A stretch of DNA of 64,000 nucleotides. It comes from Benincasa hispida. Lineage: Eukaryota > Streptophyta > Magnoliopsida > Cucurbitales > Cucurbitaceae. The position numbers were made by a program, and so were the translations under genes. Where the stretch lies: NCBI RefSeq assembly GCF_009727055.1, contig NC_052352.1:20765085-20829084 (forward strand), written 5' to 3'. Positions 55,055 through 64,000 of this stretch are shown here, in pieces. The notes under the pieces were generated by a model, which did no database searches, was not told where the DNA came from, and saw only the letters and a program-made list of their open reading frames with translations. Position 1 is the stretch's first letter, and every line of letters begins with the position of its first letter.

Positions 55055-56909
55055 TAGAGTATAGTAACATGTAGGGGAGAAAATCATAATCAATAAGCAC
55101 TCTAATTATACATAATTTGAGTTTAAAAACATGCTTCAAAGTAACTATTATAGAAGAAGGTTTGTTGAACACAATACCTTTGATGAATCCTCTTCAACAC
55201 CAGCTGAGTTCCACGTAAAAGTGCTTCAATCTACAAATAGACCACCATGAAGATCTTCTTACTATTCTCTTGCAAGGATTGTGTGGTGGAAGCACTAATT
55301 TGAGTTGGATATAAAGAAGACATGAAGAGGGTTTGGAGGGTTATCAATATTTGCAGAGTTCTTGAAGAAGTTCTTTAAAGCTTGAATCAATCATTCAGCC
55401 TAGCATTTCAATTTATAAAGCTTTCATCATGCAAATTCATAACTTGCATGAAGGTCAGCTCCTACTTCATGGAGAAAATGGAATTGGATGAATAAGGTTC
55501 CTTGCACCATAGTGGAGATTTCCAACTTTTGGAAATCTCCACTTTTGAATTTTCAAATTTGATTTAGTTTTCAAAAATGTTTTCTAAAACTAATTTTCAA
55601 ATAAAATAATTTTATTTGAATTATTAGTTATATATATATATATAAATTAATTCAATTAATTAATTTTTAAATAAAACTAATTAATTAAACCTTTTAATTA
55701 ATTTTGTTAATTTAGTATCTAATATTACATTAATAAAAGACCAATTCCATTATAATGATATTAATTTTATACAGTTAATATTTAAATCATATTTTAAACA
55801 TTAATTGATTCTCCAATTTCATTTAATTTCGATAAAATTAAACATTTCAGTTGTATCGAATACAATGAATAGAAACCCTAATTGAATTTGAGCATTTCAA
55901 ATTCTAAACCCTAATTTCAAATCTCATTATGATTACTCAATTTACTAATCCAAATTATGAGCTAATAGAGGGACCTTACAGACCTACAGATCATGAGTTC
56001 CAGTGACTTATAATTAATTGGTTAAACTCTTTAAACCAAATTAATTACTATTCGTTAACTACTCAAGACATTCCGCTATAGCTCGATAGTTGCACTCTTC
56101 TCACTGTAGATATATTTCTATCCATTTTAACCATAATCAGTAAGCCAATCCTTCACAGATTGTTCGTATTTACAGCTGGGTTAAAGATTAACATTTTACC
56201 CCTGTAAATACACCTTGCTCCTTAAGCATCCACTGATCCTCCATTGAACAATTGATTTATAGTCCAACTTCTAAATCATAAACATCTCTGCGATGAGAGG
56301 GTGGGGCTCCGTTGTTCAAGAAAAGGTATCAACGCTTAAGAGAATAACCCATCTGCTAACCCTAAATCGGGTAGGAGTGAATTCTATGTTACAAAGTTAT
56401 GTCCCCAACTATCTATTTGGTCTTATCCCCAAAATGGGAGGCTTATTGAGCAGTGTTATTGGACTACTCTAACCTATGCAGATCAAATGATAATCCCGAA
56501 TAAACAGGAGTTCATAGTTAACTCAGGATTAAGATCGAGTTACCCTAGGTCATTAAGTTTGAGATAGTCAGTTTTAACAGTAAATGGTTATTATAAAGAA
56601 AGTGACTATTTCGAGGTCCCGTCTTATGCAAACTCATTGTGTAGGATACCTCCACTCACATGTCTCTACATGAATGATTTTTAGATCACATCATTTGTAT
56701 CAGTATACAAAATGGGACGCATCCAATAGTGTCACCAGGATGAGGTATCCAATCTCATCCGTATACTTATAGACCATTTTGGCTACATACTAAAAATTGA
56801 TCCATTTTTATGTCGCTACATGAAGTTAAAGTATTTATATTATAGCCATGGATTCGTTTATTGGATTTTTATAGAAGGATGCAATATTAATAGTAATTTA
56901 TGGGACAAA
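55055..56909 (-). repeat. Copia LTR, - strand, solo or truncated
   Basis: On the - strand it begins near TGTCCCATAAATTAC (having apparently lost the first bases of TGTTGGGTTTTA) and ends ...ATACTCTAACA at 55055. Inside are blocks shared with the solo LTR at 30173 (CATGGCTATAATA, CGATCTTAATCCTGAGTTAACTA-like, CTAGGTCTACAGATC-like order), in reverse complement. No PBS follows at its 3' side, so it is not joined to an internal region. No TSD was found. Confidence 0.65.
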
Positions 56910-57032
56910 TCACGATTGGACTAGGGCAAGTGGGAGATTTTGTACTGGTCGTGTTATGCCTAGTTTATTGTTTTGTGTACTTGTAATTTGATTATCTTGT
57001 ACACCCCACTCACTTTAGGACAAATGGGTGAT
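56910..57032 (+). mobile_element. Copia 3' internal end (123 bp)
   Basis: GATTGGACTAGGGCAAGTGG then a T-rich stretch with TAGTTTATTGTTTTGTGTAC matches the ends of the Copia-2 internal region (40921-41034; 32981-33088). The PPT is degraded to ACAAATGGGTGATT. It shows the following LTR is a 3' LTR. Confidence 0.75.
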
Positions 57033-58987
57033 TGTTGGGGTTGATGCCCTAAATCTCATAGGGTTCTATAGTTTGTAAACCTTTTATGAACAAACATGTA
57101 TGTGATTAATAATATTTGATATTTTATTCACTTTGTATATGAAATATGTGATTATTTAGTTGCATTAACCACAAATCAATAAACTAACATCCAAGGTTAT
57201 CATTGTAACTTAAACATGTATATGGAGACATATAGATGGATCATGTTTAAGTGATAACCTAAATGGTTTGTAATATATGGAGAAGGCTGGCTACCTTATC
57301 CTGGTGACACTACGAGTATGGCCCACTTTGTAGGTATTTCAAATGTTGTAAAGTGCTACGAATAATCTGATCCTGATCATTCATGTATTAGACATGTGCG
57401 AGATATTCTATACAAAGGAGTTTGTATAAGACTGGACCTCAAAATGCTTAGTCTCATTATATAACACCGTTCATAATAGAGACTTTCATTTCACTAAGAT
57501 GACCATAAGTAACATGACCTTAATCTTGATTGAGTTGTGAACTTCTGTCTATGAGGGCAGTTCTTTGATTTATATGGGTGAGAGTGGCCAGATCGCCGAC
57601 TCAACATGCCTACAATTTTGAGGAGTTAGGAATTCAGCTACATAAGATGGAATTCATTCATTTCTCGAAGCAAGGGTAAGTAGATAAATTGCTCCCTTAA
57701 GGGTTGATTTCGGGTCTTGAACAATATGGCACCACACCCTCTCCTGGCACGAGAGGGTTTAATCATAGTGGGACTATGATCTATTATTCATTAGAGGGAT
57801 CAATGGTACTTAAGGAGTTAGAGGTAACTACAAGAGCAAAACGGTAATTTGGCCCAGCTGTACTTACGTGCAATTTGTGAAGGGTCATCGTATTGTTGAT
57901 TGGTTATAACCAATGGACACGAAAATATATCTATAGTGGGAAGAGTGCAACTGTCAGTCTTTAGTAGAGTACCTGATAGTTAACGGATGGTGGATAATGT
58001 AATTAAAGAGTTTAATTACGTGCCTTTGGAGCTTAAGCTATAGGTCCATAAGGTTCCCTTGGTAGCTCAAAAGGATTTAGTTGAGAATCAGTTTTCGGTT
58101 AATTTGAATTGTTCAAATTAATAAAAGGAAATTTAATTGTATAATTAAATTGATTCAATTATATATGATATAATTGGCATAATGTATTTGATACATTATT
58201 GTTTAATTGGAGGAATAAATATTTGGATGTGATTCAAATATATTTTCTATGAATGATATTCATAGTTGTTAAAATTAATATAAATATGATTTATATTAAA
58301 TGCCATAAAATAGAGAAAAAGAACTATAGTTTATATTGTATATGATGCAATATTAAAACTATAGGTTATAAATATAATATGATAAGTTTGTTATCAAATT
58401 TATTTATATTATTAATTATTTGGATAATTAATCCATTTTTCTCTCTAATCACGTTAGTGGGTGGTTAAGTGATTTTTTATGGCAAAAGGAATAAAAAGAA
58501 ACTAGTTCTATTTTTCCTTGAATGCAACTTAAGATCTGCACAAGTTCAACAGAGCCTATACGATAGACTTTCAGATCTACACGATTGAAGAACTTTGTTA
58601 TACGATAGTCTTCTACTTCAATCATCTTCCTCCCCCAAACTCACAAACTCCCTCCTAACCAAAATAGTCAAAGCCCACCACTCTTGGGTTTTCACCCTGA
58701 GAAGATTGAAGACACCAAGTGGTAGTGTCCTTCACTTTTGGTTTGAATTTGTTGCTGTTCGAGGGGTTCATGACTGTTCGAGGAGTTCGTGATAGTTCTA
58801 GGGATTTAGTGAAGAATTGTTCTTCAAAGATATAATCACTTGAACCCTTTTTGTAGTTTAAAAGCATGTTGTAATTTTTATTAAGATGCATAATCTTTGT
58901 ATTTACTATAAGTGTTTATTTCCAATCAAAATGGAATTTGGTAGATGTGTTTCCGCTCATGGATCTCCTTGTAAACAAGTTCCTTCA
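57033..58987 (+). repeat. Copia 3' LTR (TGTTGGGG...CCTTCA)
   Basis: 1,955 bp with the family start TGTTGGGGTTGATGCCCTAA and end AGTTCCTTCA. Similar throughout to 50427-52302. Two or three ACGAT units at 21-22-bp spacing (about 58559-58612) are a remnant of the array found in the Copia-2 LTRs. It ends inside the - strand copia pol at 58988. Confidence 0.8.
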
Positions 58988-59880
58988 CCTCTAGACCATC
59001 ATCAAGTATGATGTCTTGAGTTTCTTTTAAACCCATATAGCGTTCAGGTTGATGAACAATCCTCCCACTAAGTCGAGGCATTCTCAACTCTTGAGAATAA
59101 TATGATGAAGCAACAACCATTATTGATGGACCAGCTTCATCAACAATTTTTGTTGATTTATCTGTAGTATCTTAGGTCATTTCTTTCAATATTAGTTTAC
59201 TGTAAGGTTGATGACTTCTAATATGATCTTCTTCCAAGAACGTAGCATTTGTTCAAACAAATACTTTATCTTCTTGGGGATCATAGAACAATCCTCCTTT
59301 TGTTTCTTTTGGGTATCCAACAAAGAGGCATAACTTTGAACGTCATTCCAATTTCTTAGGATTTTGAACCAACACGTGTGCTGGACATCCCCAGACCCGA
59401 AAGTAATGTAAACTACCTTTACGTCCTTTTTATAACTCTTACGGTGTTTCAGAAACACTTTTTGAGGGAACCATGTTCAGGATATATATCGTAGTCTGCA
59501 CTCCATACCCTTGAAAGGATTGAGGTAACTGAGCAAAACTCATCATGGATCGAACCATGTTTAACAAGGTTCATTTTCTCCTTTCTGGTACACCGTTCTA
59601 TTGTGATGTTCAAGATGCTGTGAGTTGGGATTGAATTCAATGATCTACCAAATAGTTCTAGAATTGTAAATCCATATATTTACCACCTCGATCTGATCGA
59701 AATGTTTTAATTCTTTTACCCAATAAGTTCTTTGTTTTGGTCTTGAATTTCCTGAACTTTTCGAGAGTTTTAGACTTGTGACTTAGTAAGTAAATATAGC
59801 CATATCTAGAATAGTCATCAATAAAATTGACAAAATATTCATATCCCCCTCGTGCTCTTTGAAGGAAATCAGACATGAGG
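58988..59880 (-). pseudogene. Copia integrase-RT linker and integrase fragment, broken
   Basis: On the - strand: integrase core RARGGYEYFVNFIDDYSRYG and RIKTFRSDRGGKYMDLQF (59658-59880), where the usual DRGGEY has Lys for Glu. Then comes a broken section (59449-59640) with the PQQNG-type region frame-shifted. 59192-59458 is the post-integrase tail. Finally the linker is LRMPRLSGRIVHQPERYMGL and ILDDGLE (58988-59120). The order and wording are the same as in Copia-2. It is cut on one side by the + strand LTR and on the other by a family A LTR. No RT remains. Confidence 0.8.
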
Positions 59881-59882
59881 AT

Positions 59883-61190
59883 TGATAACTGGTAGAAATA
59901 CAAGTTATTGTAGCCTCTTATTTAGAATTATGAGGTTAACAAGAAGAATATGTGGTGATTATTCTAAGAATTCATGTGAAAAGTGAGCTTGCGTCGATCA
60001 GCATTGAAAATCTCGGCTAACCCAATATTATGTGTTATTCTGCGACAAAACATTTATCTTTTGTAGCTATCGCAGGAACCGATCGCACGTGGTGAATCCC
60101 AGACAATTGCAAGGGTGATCGCATACGTTCATCGCATGGAGGTTGCGGCTACAAAGTAATAACCATGATAGAAGGGTGATCATAAGGTTGGTGGAATGCG
60201 GCGATACTTCGACAAAAACGAGCATGAACGCATACCCTGGAAGTATCGAAAAGATGATGTTGACATTTCACCTACCGCACTGTTAGTGGCAGAGGTTCAG
60301 AGCTGGACCATCACCCGTTAGTGGCAGAGATTTAGAGCGGGACCATTAATGCTGTCGGCGATTGAGCTCTATAAATAGAGCCTTAGAGCCCAAATTCATG
60401 GTATCTGAGCTTCTACCTTAAGACAGATCCTTGTGATCACAGATGAGAGCGTGAGAAGGCATTCTTTGAGAGTTCTTCACTTCTTCACACATTCTGAGTG
60501 ACGACCGGAGCTTTGTGGGAGATAGATCTCGAGAGAGACTACTCCACCGCCCTTCCATGGCACCATTGACAGCTTTGACACACATCTGATGGAAGTAAGA
60601 GATTGCCTACATCTAGCCCTCCATCTCTCTTCTATCTCTGTATTGTATTATATTTTGGCTTAAGATATTAATACATTTTGTAATCAATGCATCTGTATTT
60701 CCTTCAACTCCTTCTTCATTAACTTCTTCTTTATCATACCTTACTTTCATAGTAACAAACTAAGTAAGATTGCGAGAGTATCGCATACCCAATCATGCAG
60801 CATAGACATATGAAGCATGTAGCAAACCACGAGAGGTGTGCATTATGCGAGTATAGCGAGTAAATCCTCTTTGCTTAGTATGAGGTTGTAGCAATACTTG
60901 TCTATGAGCTGATCAACAGCGACTAACTGCTCGAGAGGGTTAGTAGTGGAACTCACTAAGTTTGTAAGCAGTGTTCCTAGAGATAGGAATAATCTTATGT
61001 TCAACCATGCTTTATGTGATCATCTTGTCTTATGAGTGCATCATTCACCCTTTGGACATACTTGAGAGAGTAGTCTAAAGATAGAATCTAGGCTTGAGAG
61101 AGTCAGATTAGAATCGCATAAGCAAGAAGTAGATACTTAGACATAAGTTCTATTTTCTACTTACACAGGGCATGCACCCTAGAAATAGTG
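59883..61190 (+). repeat. Family A LTR, truncated
   Basis: Starts TGATAACTGGTAGAAATACA and follows the family A LTR (GTGAGCTTGCGTCGATCA, AATCTCGGCTAACCCA, GAGCTCTATAAATAGAGCC, GTGACGACCGGAGCTTTG). It breaks off about two-thirds through, near 61190, at a foldback. TATA box at 60370-60377. It interrupts the - strand copia integrase at 59882. Confidence 0.75.
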
Positions 61191-61273
61191 CATTAACACG
61201 TAATAAGATGTATACCACCACATCCTATTTCTAGGGAACATGCACTATGTAAGTAGCAAATAAAACTTATGTC
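61140..61273. repeat. Foldback: about 50-bp inverted repeat
   Basis: 61140-61190 (GACATAAGTTCTATTTTCTA...) is matched in reverse complement by 61222-61273 (...AAATAAAACTTATGTC) with few mismatches, leaving a loop of about 31 bp. Both arms are family A LTR sequence, one in each orientation. It therefore arose from two LTR pieces joined head to head, not from a transposon TIR. Confidence 0.8.
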
Positions 61274-61494
61274 ATTGCAATGAAAGTAAGGGGTCTTTTT
61301 GAAGGTTAAGCTTATGGTCCCTAAGTATTAGAAATATTTTAGGAGGAGACCAGGATAGAAATTAAAAAGATTTTGGTTCATAAAATTTGAATAAGGCACC
61401 TCGAGAAATTCTAGGTAGGAAAAAGACGGTTGACTTTCTAAAGAAAATCTTTAGTTTATGCTTCAGGACAAGCATTGTTTTAAATTTCGGGGTG
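61274..61494 (+). mobile_element. 3' internal end of a family B element, with PPT
   Basis: About 220 bp ending in AGGACAAGCATTGTTTTAAA then TTTCGGGGTG directly before an LTR start. This matches the - strand sequence preceding the family A PPT (42606-42640). It marks the LTR at 61495 as a 3' LTR and links families A and B. Confidence 0.7.
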
Positions 61495-63176
61495 TGATAA
61501 TGGGTAGAAATGTACGTTATTATAGCGTAAATAAGTAAAACAATGAGAGAATGCGACAGTAAAAATATACAAAATCATGTCCAAAAGTATTAAACCGAGA
61601 AAATTGCGATCGCATGCACCCATCGCATAAAAGTAGCTAATTTACTTATTTTATTCAGGAAAAATGCGTTGGCACAAAGGAAATTGCGATCCAAGGAATT
61701 AGGTGTCCGTGTGCATTGAAAGATTGTGATCGCAAAGGCATGCAATCATATGCAATCGCGAGAAGTTGCTCAAGAAGATGACCGTATAAAGACGGTGCAT
61801 CAAGGTGGTGAATGCTTAATAAATCATGATGGGATGGAAAGCTGAGGACAGTCGAATCCGAATTTAGTTGACAAGTCGTTAATGACACAATGTAGCAAGT
61901 ACACTCAACTTTTTGGTGACCATTAATCGGCGCATCAGAGCAAAAAATTTAATGACCACCCATCATTGCAATCACTATAGAGAAAAGCTTCCTCACCTTG
62001 AGCTCTATAAATACCGGAGGCCACCATTGTAAAAGGGTTAACAAGTTATATCATATAAAAAGATAGATAGCCGTTAGTCTGTTCATAGTTATTCTTATAT
62101 TTAGAAGACAGAGACGAGTGAAGAGAAGAAGACGTCGAGAGATCATTCCTGGACAGCTCGAAAGACTGCTGAGAACCGCTACAAAAGGAGAGAGGGACGA
62201 CACTTGTGAAAGCAAGGATATTCTTCTGGGCAGAGTTGGAGTGAAAAGACAGTGTGAAAAGCCACGGGAAGCAAGACATTTCTATCGGGCTTTCTATCCC
62301 TACATTCCATTGTTATTTTGTATTCTGCACTTTATTTATAGAAAATAGAATTCTCATCTCAACATCTGTTCAATCTCTCCACATTTCACATGAGTAGCTA
62401 AATTTTCAAATGGGTTGAGAAGTACTTAGCTAGCATGACCTAAGATCTTCACTTTATACGATCATCTTGTCTTATGTTTGCATCATTCACCCTTTAGAGA
62501 TACTTGAGAGAGTGGTCCAAAGAAAGAATCTAGACTTGAGAGAGTCAGATTAGAATATAGGCTTGAGAGAGTCAAATTAGAACCTCATAAGCAAGAGATA
62601 GAAACTTAGACATAAGTTCTATTTGCTATTATGCATCACATGCACCCTAGAAATAGGATATGATAGTATGCAGTCACCTTATGCATGTGTGTATCATTCA
62701 TCATCGCATAGACAAGAATAGAGGCTTAGATATAAGTCCTATCGACATTATCATATCATCGCATGCGTCCTAGAAATAGGAACTATGGCATTTGCATTGA
62801 AAGATGACATGCTGTTGTGTGTGTGTAGCATGATTGCATAACTTGAACGCAATCTTAGGAAGTGTTAGCTAAATCCCTTCTCAACCCATTCATCGCATAC
62901 TCGTTGTAGTTCTTGATTTCATCAACTCTTTACTCAAATCCGTCAAATAGGATTTATACTTAAACGAAACACCAATCAACTTATTTGTTTTTGCCACCGC
63001 AAAGGAATCAATTTTACTGTCACATAGTAACTCAGCAGTCCCTGTGTTTGACCTTGGACTTACCAGGAAACCTAGGTAGATTTATACTTGGGTTTTACTA
63101 GGAAAACTTGCATGTGCAACGCATAACTCATCACCACAAACATACATCATAAGCGCATCACATTTACAACGCATCA
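61495..63176 (+). repeat. Family B 3' LTR
   Basis: Starts TGATAATGGGTAGAAATGTA and ends CAACGCATCA (about 1,682 bp). Colinear with the solo LTR at 2102-3763 (GCGATCGCATGCACCCATCG-type start region, CCTAGAAATAGGATATGAT, TTACCAGGAAAC). TATA box GAGCTCTATAAATA at 62006-62013. No PBS follows, consistent with a 3' LTR. The TSD cannot be checked. Confidence 0.75.
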
Positions 63177-64000
63177 CTACCCTTGCTTATGGAAATAGGC
63201 GAGCGGTCACTCACTAAGAAAAGTACATATAAACCTAACTACCTAGAAAAAGGAAATACATAGGATGAAAGCATAGTAAAAAGAGGTGGAGGCGATCATG
63301 CGGCCATGGACAACACGCCCTGGACAAGCATGACCGTGACATTCTCCCCCACTTAATTGGTTGATGTCTCCGTTAACCGACTCTGCTCGAACTCAGCATA
63401 TTGTTGAGCAGCTGCCTTTGAGGCCTTCCATGCACTCCCAACGAACTTCTCTATTTTGGAGGCTTCTTCACTTCTCCAAGAACTCTTCCCAGCTTGGTCC
63501 TGGTCCTTCCGCTCCGTTGCTCCTTCCTGCAAGTCTCTCGTTTGCTTCTTCTCCTACCATTCTCTTCGTTGTGGCCTGCGGACGGGTCACCACCCTACAT
63601 CTCTCCTCGGCATGGTTGGGATGATAGGGTTATTCAGATCTACAGGTGGATGATAGGATGAATCTCATCCTCGATGGTAATTGTAACACGATATGAGGTT
63701 TTCCCAACCTTTTTATGATCTACACCGTCTCCTAAGTTTGTTCATTGGGCGATGTTCCTTTTGTCGTTGAAGTTCAAAATTGCCCTCCAGGCACAAATTT
63801 AACTCGAACCTAGTCTCTTGTGAACTCTCGATATCCAGGCTTCCTTCTCTTTTTCCTCGCTTCTTTTGAAAAGTGGGAGACTGTAAAATTGTCCGGATTA
63901 ACAACACGACCTGTCCAAACACGCAGGATATCTTGGGGGCTTCTCTCTCGGTTTCGTCTGACTCATTGGATAAAGTCCTTTCCAATTGGAGGCCGAGATC
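63177..64000 (-). mobile_element. 3' end of a - strand LTR element (probable gypsy)
   Basis: On the - strand a polypurine tract AATTAAGTGGGGGAGAA (63345-63360) is followed by TGTCACGGTCATGCTTG, a plausible LTR start. The LTR is cut by family B LTR at 63176. Upstream (63361-64000, toward the right edge) are broken frames rich in Arg/Glu/Ser (for example ERTLSNESDETEREAPK; SAWKASKAAAQQYAEFEQ) without a recognised domain. The region is more GC-rich than the rest. Assignment to gypsy rests on the PPT/LTR style only. Confidence 0.5.

Overview
The window looks like transposon-rich intergenic DNA from a flowering plant, probably a dicot. The evidence is AT-rich non-coding DNA, decayed plant-type Ty3/gypsy (Athila/Tat-like) and Ty1/copia elements, initiator-Met primer-binding sites, and repeated solo LTRs with 5-bp target-site duplications (TSDs). 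The repeat style recalls Cucurbitaceae, but that is an impression from memory and not shown by the sequence. I find no convincing intact cellular protein gene, rRNA, tRNA or CRISPR array. Nearly every coding stretch is a broken retroelement gene.

Layout. (1) 1-4164: a + strand gypsy deletion derivative (Gypsy-1) that keeps gag and protease but has lost RT, RNase H and integrase. A solo LTR (2102-3763, TSD CTCTC) sits near its 3' LTR. (2) 4165 to about 12580: a - strand Athila-like gypsy (Athila-1) with gag, PR, RT, RH and INT remnants and a clear PBS, split by a solo LTR (5088 to about 7033). (3) About 12580-13900: a decayed, probably copia 3' end. (4) About 13900-23900: AT-rich DNA with microsatellites, hairpins and one foldback element, but no recognisable gene. 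(5) About 23990-29455: a - strand copia (Copia-1) with two LTRs, a MITE in its RT and no RNase H. (6) 30173-32078: a solo copia LTR. (7) 32090-32818: an unassigned - strand ORF remnant. (8) 32821-48110: a + strand copia (Copia-2) preceded by a second copy of its own 3' end. Its 3' LTR is interrupted by a 5-kb non-autonomous gypsy-like element (41402-46410, TSD ACATG), which itself carries a 340-bp solo LTR (46009-46348, TSD TTAAC). (9) 48111-52515: leader, PBS and LTR of a - strand copia, invaded by a + strand solo LTR (50427-52302, TSD ACATC). (10) 52516-55054: a second Athila-like pol (Athila-2), fused at its integrase to the copia LTR. (11) 55055-59880: more copia LTRs in both orientations and a - strand integrase fragment. 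(12) 59883-63176: further LTRs of the non-autonomous gypsy-like families and a foldback. (13) 63177-64000: the 3' end of another - strand LTR element.

The most interesting signal is a roughly 22-bp-period array built on GATCG(T/C)GTAG...TAA. It occurs in the Gypsy-1 LTR, in both Copia-2 LTRs, in the leader of the - strand copia and, as a trace, in another copia LTR. The motif lies in the sense orientation of its host element in each case. Sharing of one short tandem motif between unrelated retroelement superfamilies is not explained by ordinary annotation. A second theme is repeated loss of pol domains: Gypsy-1 lacks RT to INT, and both copia lineages break at the same place just before RNase H.
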